Assembly (NCBI GenBank): GCA_902475005.1
Contig: CABRXV010000077.1
Coordinates: 1 to 9,303, forward strand
Reading direction: 5' to 3'
Origin: CABRXV01 sp900754955
Lineage (GTDB): Bacteria; Actinomycetota; Coriobacteriia; Coriobacteriales; Eggerthellaceae
Length of the DNA stretch: 9,303 nt
Positions 1-5,578 of this stretch are shown here, in pieces. The notes beneath the pieces were generated by a model, which was not told the origin of the DNA, made no database searches, and saw only the letters and a list, made by a program, of their open reading frames with translations. Positions within the stretch are counted from its first letter, which is position 1; the number at the start of each line of letters is the position of its first letter. The translations under genes and the position numbers were made by a program.

Positions 1-1
1 G

Positions 2-46
2 CAACCGCATCGGGCGGAGAAGGGCGCGCGGAAGAGGGACGAGTGA
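2..46 (+). CDS. Possible 3' end of a plus-strand gene (partial, weak)
   Basis: One plus-strand frame entering from the left edge reads QPHRAEKGARKRDE and stops at TGA 44-46. The charged, Lys/Arg-rich composition is typical of a protein C-terminus. It would converge on the kinase gene, whose stop lies 11 bp further right. No domain can be recognised from 14 residues, and the frame could be open by chance in GC-rich DNA. The minus strand here has an ATG at 10 but no ribosome-binding site before it, so a minus-strand gene following the kinase is less likely. Confidence 0.25.
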   Translation, partial: QPHRAEKGARKRDE

Positions 47-57
47 GCGCCCCCTCG

Positions 58-1296
58 CTACATGAGAAGCGACAGAATGTCACCGAAGAAACCGAGGATG
101 CCCTCGATCAGGCCACCGAAGAAACCGAGGATCCCCCCGACGATGACGTCGAGGATCTCGAGGAGCCCCGCAACCATCTCGCCGAGACCACCGAAGCCTG
201 CAATCGCCCCGTCGATCAGGGAGACGCCGCTCGACACGGCAGCATCGACGGCGCCCAGCACGTCGAAGCCCGACGCGTAGGCGAGCACGACGGCAGCCAC
301 CAGCACCACAACGAACGCCGTTCTCACGCTTCCTCCGTTCCTCTTCTGACGTTGGCACGCGCAATGCGGGCACGCCCCCGCCGCCTTGGCGTACTCGTTC
401 GAGCACGTCGGGCACGTCGTGAAGCCGCTGCGGACGATCTCGACCAGCGCGCGTTGGTAGTCCTGCGCGGTCGGAACCTGCTCGTAAGGACCCTCGAACG
501 AGCGCCTGAACAGGTCGGCGAGCTGCTGCCCGAACGCGTTCACGGGCAGCACGCCCGAGAGACGACGATAGGGAAAGCGACGTTGGCACGCATTGCGCTC
601 GCGTATCTCCGCCGGCGAGCAGTCGGTCTCGAAGCTGTCGAGCGGATGCGCGCCGAAGAGCATGCGGAACACCATGACGGCTGTGAGGAAATCGTCGCTC
701 TGCGACGTGAGCACCGTGTCGCCGAGCTGGGCATTCGCCATCTCAGGCGACTTCTCAAGCGACTCGGCGGCGGGGTACACCACGCCCGCCTCGTGGTCGA
801 TCACCTGCACCGAGTCGAGGTCGACCATGCCGAGCAGGTCCTGCGAGCGGTTGTACATGAAGTTCGTCATGCTCACGTCGCCGATCACGATGCCGAGTGC
901 GTGCATGTCGACCACGATGCCGCACGCGCGCGCCGCGAGGTCGACCTTCATCTTTAGCTTCGTGCGCGCGTCGGCGCATACCTCGTCGAGCGTCTTGCCG
1001 TGCAGGCGGCGCATCGTGAACCCCACCCACGCGCCGTCGTCGTACACCTTCTCGAGCGGCCAGGCGGCGCATACCGTGGCGGTTTCGCCGATCTTGGCCA
1101 GGTGGTCGATCTTCGCGCGGCGGCCCTCGGAGCGGTAGCCGTCGGCGAGGAGCTTGCACGCCACCTTGTACGTGCGCCCGCAGACGTCGGTCACTTCTTC
1201 GCCCGACACGGCCACCACGTTGCCGCGACCGCCCGAACCGAGCGCGGCCTTCTCGTCAAGCTGAACGGCACCCTTCTCGCTACCGAGCACTCGCAT
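58..1296 (-). CDS. Membrane-anchored eukaryotic-like Ser/Thr kinase with zinc ribbon (TerY-P triad kinase)
   Basis: This 412-residue protein is a predicted protein kinase. Residues 18-28 hold a canonical glycine loop (ALGSGGRGNVV), and K48 in VACK is the ATP-binding lysine. The catalytic loop is non-standard: GDVSMTN (139-145) replaces HRDxxxxN, and DLD (159-161) replaces DFG. This GDxxxxN/DxDS pattern is one I associate with kinases found beside VWA and PP2C genes. A four-cysteine zinc ribbon follows (C295, C298, C309, C312), then a basic stretch and one transmembrane helix (about 324-341), so the kinase domain should face the cytosol. The last 70 residues are glycine-rich and hydrophobic with a repeated GILGFFG motif. 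The ATG at 1296 has AAGGGAG six bases upstream. The gene is last in the operon and its start overlaps the phosphatase gene by 17 bp, suggesting translational coupling. The kinase fold is clear; the substrate is unknown. Confidence 0.88.
   Translation of the reverse strand: MRVLGSEKGAVQLDEKAALGSGGRGNVVAVSGEEVTDVCGRTYKVACKLLADGYRSEGRRAKIDHLAKIGETATVCAAWPLEKVYDDGAWVGFTMRRLHGKTLDEVCADARTKLKMKVDLAARACGIVVDMHALGIVIGDVSMTNFMYNRSQDLLGMVDLDSVQVIDHEAGVVYPAAESLEKSPEMANAQLGDTVLTSQSDDFLTAVMVFRMLFGAHPLDSFETDCSPAEIRERNACQRRFPYRRLSGVLPVNAFGQQLADLFRRSFEGPYEQVPTAQDYQRALVEIVRSGFTTCPTCSNEYAKAAGACPHCACQRQKRNGGSVRTAFVVVLVAAVVLAYASGFDVLGAVDAAVSSGVSLIDGAIAGFGGLGEMVAGLLEILDVIVGGILGFFGGLIEGILGFFGDILSLLM
81..132. repeat. 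19-bp direct repeat (33-bp period) in the kinase 3' end
   Basis: The 19-bp sequence CACCGAAGAAACCGAGGAT occurs exactly at 81-99 and again at 114-132, a period of 33 bp. That equals 11 codons, so the reading frame is kept. On the minus strand each copy encodes ILGFFGG or ILGFFGD of the kinase tail. The exact nucleotide identity suggests a recent in-frame duplication rather than convergence. Confidence 0.85.
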
Positions 1297-2419
1297 GGCG
1301 TTCTCCCTTCCGTCGCTTGTTCACCGAACGGCGCGCCTCGCGCTTCATGTGCGGGCACGCCTCGCAGCGCGTGAGCAGCGTGCGGAGCCGCACGATCTCG
1401 TCAGAGGAGAGCGGCGCCACCTCGTCGCCGCACGCGAACGTCGTCTCGCCAGCGGGTTCGAGCGGTGCACCGTGCGGAGCGGCAGGCGATGCAGGCGATG
1501 CGGGCGCGGGCGCTGCCGCGAACTCGCACGTCTTCAGAGTGGAGAGCTCCTGCGGCGTGGGGGCGTACCGCGCCTCGTCCTGCGAAGCCTCATCGCGCAG
1601 GGCGTCCTCTGCAGCACCCTGCTGCGCAGCCCCATGCGCAGCGCCGATGCGCTCCACGGCGTTGGTGGATATCACCACGATGCTTCGGTCGTCGGTCACT
1701 TCGTCGAACAGGGCACCGAAGCTGTCACTCGGGCGGTCGAGGGAGAAGGCGTCGTCCAGGTAGGACGTCGTCTGCGGTTCGCTGATCATATGCGGCACGC
1801 ACAGCAGGCGCGCGAGCACCTCGCGGCGCACATCGTCGGTCGGCAGCGAGCCGTCGGGGCACAACGCGTCGAACAGACCGTCCGTCAGCACGGCGCAGGC
1901 GCACACGTCCTCGGCATGCCCGAACTTCCAGGCGTGGTAGTCGAGCAGCGTCGTCGTCTGAGAATGCGTCTCGCCCTTCTGCGGAACGACGAGCAGGCGC
2001 GCACGTCCGTCGATGCCGAGCGCGATGATGCCGCCGTCTCCGCAGTATCCGTAGGAGAGGCGCCCTGTGCGCTCATCGAGGAACACGCCCATGAACGTGG
2101 TGAGCAGCTCGTTGAGATCTTCCTCACTGCAGGCGGCGCGCTGGATGGCGTTGTAGGCAGCGGCGAACGCGACACGCATCACGTCGGCGCCCGACTCGTC
2201 AGCACGATCGACGAGGGGAAGAAACGTCCGGTACATGATGTCGCGGGCGCTCTCGACGGCGATGTTCGCCGCCTCGTCGCCGCTGCGCGCCGAGCTCATG
2301 CCGTCGGCCATGAACGAGAACGCGTAGTCGCCGTGCGCCTCAACGAAGCACGCGTCTTGGTTGTCCTGCCTGTGAAGCCGGTGCTTCAATCCTGTTTCGG
2401 TGAATCGGTAGGTTTTCAT
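1280..2419 (-). CDS. PP2C-family Ser/Thr protein phosphatase
   Basis: This is a metal-dependent (PPM/PP2C) phosphatase of 379 residues that removes phosphate from Ser/Thr residues. Motifs appear in the usual order: QDNQDA at 18-23 (metal-binding D22), ADGMSS at 38-43 (D39), GDGG at 127-130, LTDGLFD at 178-184 (D180), and DDRSIVVIS at 243-251, the counterpart of the terminal DNxT motif. The catalytic domain ends near residue 255. The remaining ~125 residues form an Ala/Pro/Glu-rich, probably disordered linker ending in a basic tail with C352-x-x-C355-x-H357. The ATG at 2419 is chosen because AAAGGAA lies seven bases upstream and the PP2C fold begins there; the open frame upstream has no homology-like features. 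The gene lies 143 bp after the VWA gene and overlaps the kinase gene. Its likely job is to reverse phosphorylation by one or both kinases. Confidence 0.9.
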   Translation of the reverse strand: MKTYRFTETGLKHRLHRQDNQDACFVEAHGDYAFSFMADGMSSARSGDEAANIAVESARDIMYRTFLPLVDRADESGADVMRVAFAAAYNAIQRAACSEEDLNELLTTFMGVFLDERTGRLSYGYCGDGGIIALGIDGRARLLVVPQKGETHSQTTTLLDYHAWKFGHAEDVCACAVLTDGLFDALCPDGSLPTDDVRREVLARLLCVPHMISEPQTTSYLDDAFSLDRPSDSFGALFDEVTDDRSIVVISTNAVERIGAAHGAAQQGAAEDALRDEASQDEARYAPTPQELSTLKTCEFAAAPAPASPASPAAPHGAPLEPAGETTFACGDEVAPLSSDEIVRLRTLLTRCEACPHMKREARRSVNKRRKGERHASAR

Positions 2420-2426
2420 GGGAGCG

Positions 2427-2433
2427 TTCCTTT
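2427..2433 (-). promoter_or_regulatory. Ribosome-binding site of the phosphatase gene
   Basis: On the minus strand this reads AAAGGAA, seven bases before the ATG at 2419. It fixes the start at 2419 and excludes the 108-codon upstream extension open to 2743. The surrounding GCGAAAGGAAC is identical to the site before the VWA gene. Confidence 0.75.
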
Positions 2434-2440
2434 CGCTGAC

Positions 2441-2520
2441 AGGACGGGTTTGGACGGTTGGCAGTTGGGTTGGGGTTTGGACGGGACGGTTGGGCAGTTG
2501 GGATTTGGACGGTTGGGACA
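2441..2520 (-). repeat. C-rich/G-poor tandem repeat between VWA and phosphatase genes
   Basis: On the plus strand TTTGGACGG occurs at 2449-2457, 2476-2484 and 2504-2512, at 27- and 28-bp intervals. Between copies, CGGTTGG(G)CAGTTGGG recurs, so the unit is an imperfect 27-28 bp tandem repeat. Strand bias is extreme: in 2441-2520 I count 40 G and 8 C on the plus strand, so the operon mRNA is C-rich and nearly G-free here. Seven runs of three or more G include a set at 2467-2494 with loops of 2, 7 and 6 bases, which meets the usual G-quadruplex pattern. A C-rich, G-poor leader is also what Rho-utilisation sites look like. The location suggests control of phosphatase and kinase expression relative to the VWA protein; this is inference. 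Confidence 0.7.
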
Positions 2521-2562
2521 GATGGAGCGAGCTCGTCGCCTGCGCGAGCGCTCGGGACGCCC

Positions 2563-3372
2563 CTACTGCACGATGCGGAACTGCTCGGGGTTCACGCGGA
2601 TGGTGTCCACCTGGCGCGTCCACGCGCTCTGATCGTCGGAATAGGCGATCGCGCGCTTGCCGGTCATCGAGGAGCTCGCTTCGCCGATGAGCTTGTACAC
2701 CGTCTGCCAGCAGGCGAGGTCGTTGGTGTCGCCCAGGTAGCACACCGCATGCGCCACGTTGACGCGCGCGCCGTCCTTGCCCTTCTGCTGGGTGGACGGA
2801 CCGATCTTGCCGAGCACGGCGTCATCAACTTTGCCCATGCCGATGGCAAACGTCTCGCATGAACGTGTGCGGTTGCGGCTCGCAAGCTCGCGCACAAGAT
2901 AGTTCGACAGATCCTTGCGGTCGCCTTCGCTGTCGGTGGGATAGCCGTCGGTCACGCAGATGATGAGCGAGCCAGCGCGGGCAATGCCCTCCTTGTCCTG
3001 CTGGGCCTTGGCGCGATCGATCTCGGCAAGCGCCTTCCACATGGCATCTTCCATCATCGTGACACCTGACGCCGTGAGCTTGGGCAGACTCTTCTTCACG
3101 TCGAGATCGCGCACGTCAGTGAGCGGCACCACCGTTTTCACCTCGGTGGCGAACGTCATGATGCCGAGGTTGTACTGGATGCCGTTGCGCGTCGACGCCT
3201 TGCGCATCGACTCGGCGATGGCGGGAATGCCCTTGCTCACCGCGAAGTCGACCATGTCCTGACCGACCGAGTACGACGTGTCGATCAGCGCGATGGTGTT
3301 CGACACGTAAGAATGGGGGCGCGATCCCGCGGTGCGGGGTGTTCCAGAAGAGCGCTTCAGCCAGTCAAACAT
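2563..3372 (-). CDS. VWA-domain protein, TerY-like
   Basis: This 269-residue protein is essentially one von Willebrand factor A domain. The metal-ion-dependent adhesion site is intact: DTSYS at 31-35 (D-x-S-x-S), T105 in GVT, and D142 in VTDGYPTD. Such domains bind a divalent metal and mediate protein-protein contacts. There is no signal peptide or membrane segment, so it should be cytosolic. It is first in a minus-strand operon followed by a PP2C phosphatase and a kinase, which is why I call it TerY-like, not because of close resemblance to TerY. The ATG at 3372 is preferred over upstream starts because AAAGGAA lies five bases before it and the upstream residues are not VWA-like. The first 24 residues are a polar, basic lead-in. 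The likely role is phospho-regulated scaffold or sensor; partner unknown. Confidence 0.88.
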   Translation of the reverse strand: MFDWLKRSSGTPRTAGSRPHSYVSNTIALIDTSYSVGQDMVDFAVSKGIPAIAESMRKASTRNGIQYNLGIMTFATEVKTVVPLTDVRDLDVKKSLPKLTASGVTMMEDAMWKALAEIDRAKAQQDKEGIARAGSLIICVTDGYPTDSEGDRKDLSNYLVRELASRNRTRSCETFAIGMGKVDDAVLGKIGPSTQQKGKDGARVNVAHAVCYLGDTNDLACWQTVYKLIGEASSSMTGKRAIAYSDDQSAWTRQVDTIRVNPEQFRIVQ

Positions 3373-3377
3373 GAGAG

Positions 3378-3384
3378 TTCCTTT
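3378..3384 (-). promoter_or_regulatory. Ribosome-binding site of the VWA gene
   Basis: The minus strand reads AAAGGAA five bases upstream of the ATG at 3372. It supports that start over the longer frame beginning at 3450, which would use up most of the divergent promoter region. Confidence 0.75.
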
Positions 3385-3404
3385 CGCGATGAGCCGATCT
3401 GATG

Positions 3405-3419
3405 CGCCTATGGTAGGCG
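3405..3419. promoter_or_regulatory. Perfect inverted repeat in the divergent promoter region
   Basis: CGCCTA-TGG-TAGGCG has perfect 6-bp arms around three bases. It lies 33 bp upstream of the VWA start, between divergent genes. It could be an operator or a small hairpin in the VWA leader. TACCAT, a weak minus-strand -10 candidate, overlaps it at 3410-3415, but I see no good -35 at proper spacing. Confidence 0.4.
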
Positions 3420-3428
3420 GGCGCCGCA

Positions 3429-3441
3429 GCGCAATTTGCGC
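3429..3441. promoter_or_regulatory. Candidate operator: 13-bp perfect palindrome
   Basis: GCGCAA-T-TTGCGC is a perfect inverted repeat with a single central base, midway between the divergently transcribed VWA operon and Sel1-kinase gene. It lies 11 bp upstream of the TACAAT -10 candidate for the kinase, so a bound dimeric regulator could control that promoter and possibly both. Chance occurrence of a 13-bp palindrome in GC-rich DNA is possible but not frequent. Confidence 0.45.
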
Positions 3442-3452
3442 AATCAGCACGC

Positions 3453-3458
3453 TACAAT
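3453..3458 (+). promoter_or_regulatory. Candidate -10 element for a leaderless Sel1-kinase transcript
   Basis: TACAAT matches the bacterial -10 consensus at five of six positions and ends six bases before the ATG at 3465. Transcription starting about seven bases downstream would begin at the start codon itself. No Shine-Dalgarno sequence precedes this ATG, unlike the three triad genes. Leaderless mRNAs are common in Actinomycetota. I see no consensus -35 at 16-18 bp spacing, so this remains tentative. Confidence 0.4.
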
Positions 3459-3464
3459 GAGCAC

Positions 3465-5438
3465 ATGAGCGGCACGAAGGACATACCCAGCGACAGCTTC
3501 CGCAACCCGATGACAGACGCCGAGCCTGCGCTGCCCAGCGGCAATGCCGCAGCGCCGCGCACGGCGCCGGCCGAGCTGCCCGGCAGCGATGCCACGATGC
3601 GCGTGAGCCCCGTCGAAATCGACGCGCCGAACCCGTTCGGCAGCTTTACGACGAGCGCAACGGTCGATGCGGCGGCAAGCGGCCCGGGAACCCTCGTGGT
3701 GGAGAAGATCGCCACCACCATCCGTGAGCTGCAGACGAGCGAAAATGCGCTCGTATTCCGCCTGGAAGGCCGTCTCGACCGCGGGGCGCGCGCCGGTAGC
3801 CGCGCGCACAACAGTACGACCATCCCCACCTCGTCACGCGACGACCTCGTCACCTGGGTGAGCACCGCCGCCTGCGCAAACTGCACGCTGCCCGAGCTCG
3901 CGCGTTGCGCCGTGAAGGCCATCTCCGACAGCGAGCTGGCGCGCAACGAGTGGTACCACCTCACCACCTACCGCAGCCCGCTGTTCCCCACGCCGTTCGT
4001 GTTCGGCAAGTACACCGACGTCGACACGGGCGAGGAATGCCACGTCATCGTGATGGAGCTCATCGAGGGGCCCACGCTGCAGGACGTCATCGACACGGGC
4101 TTCGGCGAGGATCACGGCCCCGCGCCCGTGGAGAAAGCACTCGAGATCATGAGCCCGCTCGCCTCGTCGTTCAAGGCGCTCTCGCAGTCGTTCAGGGGGT
4201 TCGTGCACCGCGACATCAAGCCGGCGAACATCGTCGTCACCGACGGCCCGTGTCGCACGCGCCTCATCGACCTGGGCATTTCCACCCACGAGCAGGACCG
4301 CCTCCAGCACCGCCACGCCGGCGCCACGCCCGGATACGCGCCACCCGAGATCCTCAATTCCGCAGAGTACCCCGCCGACGCGCCCGTATCGTACTGCGAC
4401 CAGCGCATCGACACCTACGCGCTCACCGCCACGCTCTACGCGCTGCTCACCGGACACGCTCCGCGACCCGACGAGGAGAGCGGGCGCGTGCAGGTGGATC
4501 CGTACCTCTTCCGTCACGACGAAGCGACCATGGACGAGATCCGCCGCCAGGCACGCAAGAACATTGAGACGAACCACCGCAGCACCGTCGATGACGCCTT
4601 CCTCGACGTCATGATGGGGCCGGCAGTCGTGGACATGGACGAGCACCTCGCTCGTCTGATCGAGCGCAGCCTCTCGCCGTTGCAGCACGAGCGCCCCACC
4701 CCGGCGGAGTTCTTCGACGAGCTGCCCACCAAGTACCAGAGCACCATCGCCGACGGCACCTGGGTGAACTACCTGGAGTTCTGGGCGTTGCACAACTCCC
4801 CTGGAACCAGCGAGCTGCGGGAGACGCTGGACGCCATGCAGCCGAAAGAAGCGCGGGAAGATCTACCGGCCGAGCTCGAAGAAGGGCTCGACCTCGTGGG
4901 GCGGCGGCGCGTCGGCGCCCCGAAGTCCTCCGAGCAGACGGCGAAGCATGCAGACGAGAGCTCGGGCGCGAAAGCCGCGCTCAACCTCGTGACGCTGCGC
5001 CCCGAGCGCGCCGTTGAGCTCGACAACACGCCGCTCTCGAACGATTACCGCTACGAGGGGTTCCTCGACGACTTTCACCAGGCGATGGATCTGTGGAACG
5101 CAGGCCGCTATTACGAGGCCATCCCGCTGATGCAGAAGCTCGGCGACGCGGGCGACCCCACGGCGCAGTACAACCTGGGGATCTGCTACCGCGACGGGCT
5201 CGGCGGCATCGTGCCAGACCCCACCATGAAGCTCGTCTGCTGGACGAAGGCGGCTGAGGCGGGCAACATCGTGGCGGCGTACAACGTGGCGGTGTGCCAC
5301 GAGATCGGCGACGGCATCCCCGCCATGCCTGACGCCGCCGAGATGTGGTACCGCCGCAGCGCCGAAGGCGGCTTCCCCCTCGCCGTCAACTGGATGAAAG
5401 CCCACGGCCTCGCCTTCGATCAGAAAGCGGAACGCTAG
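3465..5438 (+). CDS. Ser/Thr protein kinase with C-terminal Sel1-like repeats
   Basis: A 657-residue protein. Residues 1-85 are Ala/Pro-rich, probably disordered. The kinase domain follows: AVKAI with K151 as the likely ATP-binding lysine, HRDIKPAN at 248-255 with D250 as catalytic base, DLG at 269-271 (DFG equivalent), and APPE as the activation-segment end, then DTYALT. The glycine loop is poorly conserved; RLEGRLDRGARAG lies unusually far (roughly 40 residues) before K151. Residues ~545-650 hold Sel1-type repeats (DAGDPTAQYNLGICYRDG, AAEAGNIVAAYNVAVCHEIG, SAEGGFPLAVNWM), which form alpha-solenoids for protein binding. No transmembrane segment is seen, so it should be cytosolic. The gene is divergent from the triad across 92 bp. 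No Shine-Dalgarno sequence precedes the ATG. It probably cooperates with, or opposes, the triad kinase; targets are unknown. Confidence 0.88.
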   Translation: MSGTKDIPSDSFRNPMTDAEPALPSGNAAAPRTAPAELPGSDATMRVSPVEIDAPNPFGSFTTSATVDAAASGPGTLVVEKIATTIRELQTSENALVFRLEGRLDRGARAGSRAHNSTTIPTSSRDDLVTWVSTAACANCTLPELARCAVKAISDSELARNEWYHLTTYRSPLFPTPFVFGKYTDVDTGEECHVIVMELIEGPTLQDVIDTGFGEDHGPAPVEKALEIMSPLASSFKALSQSFRGFVHRDIKPANIVVTDGPCRTRLIDLGISTHEQDRLQHRHAGATPGYAPPEILNSAEYPADAPVSYCDQRIDTYALTATLYALLTGHAPRPDEESGRVQVDPYLFRHDEATMDEIRRQARKNIETNHRSTVDDAFLDVMMGPAVVDMDEHLARLIERSLSPLQHERPTPAEFFDELPTKYQSTIADGTWVNYLEFWALHNSPGTSELRETLDAMQPKEAREDLPAELEEGLDLVGRRRVGAPKSSEQTAKHADESSGAKAALNLVTLRPERAVELDNTPLSNDYRYEGFLDDFHQAMDLWNAGRYYEAIPLMQKLGDAGDPTAQYNLGICYRDGLGGIVPDPTMKLVCWTKAAEAGNIVAAYNVAVCHEIGDGIPAMPDAAEMWYRRSAEGGFPLAVNWMKAHGLAFDQKAER

Positions 5439-5519
5439 CAACAGCGATGGCAGGCGAGCTGGTCGTTGGCGCTCGCGCGGGTGGCAAATGGCCTGCCCGC
5501 TTGCCAGCACATGCAGCTC

Positions 5520-5556
5520 GGGCGGCGACAAACGGCCCTTCCGTTTGTCGCCGCCC
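5520..5556. terminator. Bidirectional hairpin between convergent genes
   Basis: GGGCGGCGACAAACGG at 5520-5535 pairs perfectly with 5541-5556 around a CCCTT loop, giving a 16-bp GC-rich stem. It sits in the 140-bp gap between the convergent Sel1-kinase and helicase genes, where a shared terminator is expected. Neither side has a U-tract, so it may work as a non-canonical terminator or mRNA-end stabiliser. A weaker stem, GCGAGC (5454-5459) with GCTCGC (5471-5476), lies upstream; nothing else is evident in the gap. Confidence 0.75.
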
Positions 5557-5578
5557 AGAGCAATAGGAGGAACGCGTC

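Noticed and set aside
43..957. 304-codon plus-strand open frame antisense to the kinase tail
   Set aside because: Composition is biased (His, Arg, Glu) and no motif or ribosome site is visible; the opposite strand encodes kinase, zinc-ribbon and membrane segments.
2441..2520. CRISPR array
   Set aside because: Repeats are short, imperfect and directly abutting without distinct spacers, and no cas gene is present.
1295..2632. 445-codon plus-strand open frame antisense to the phosphatase
   Set aside because: Arg/His-rich, no domain features, and it lies opposite a gene with clear PP2C motifs; a GC-rich third-position artefact.
2420..2743. 108-residue N-terminal extension of the phosphatase
   Set aside because: It would overlap the VWA gene and translate the C-rich repeat; a good ribosome site and the start of the PP2C fold place the start at 2419.
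2563..3372. Naming the VWA gene terY or calling this a tellurite-resistance locus
   Set aside because: No TerA/B/C/D/Z genes are seen, and the protein lacks the C-terminal metal-binding extension of TerY; only the triad arrangement is shared.
3373..3450. 26-residue N-terminal extension of the VWA protein
   Set aside because: No ribosome site at 3450, and it would run through the divergent promoter region; the ATG at 3372 has AAAGGAA at proper spacing.
3834..4793. 319-codon minus-strand frame antisense to the Sel1 kinase
   Set aside because: Shadow of a gene with canonical HRDIKPAN; Val/Arg/His-biased with no recognisable domain.
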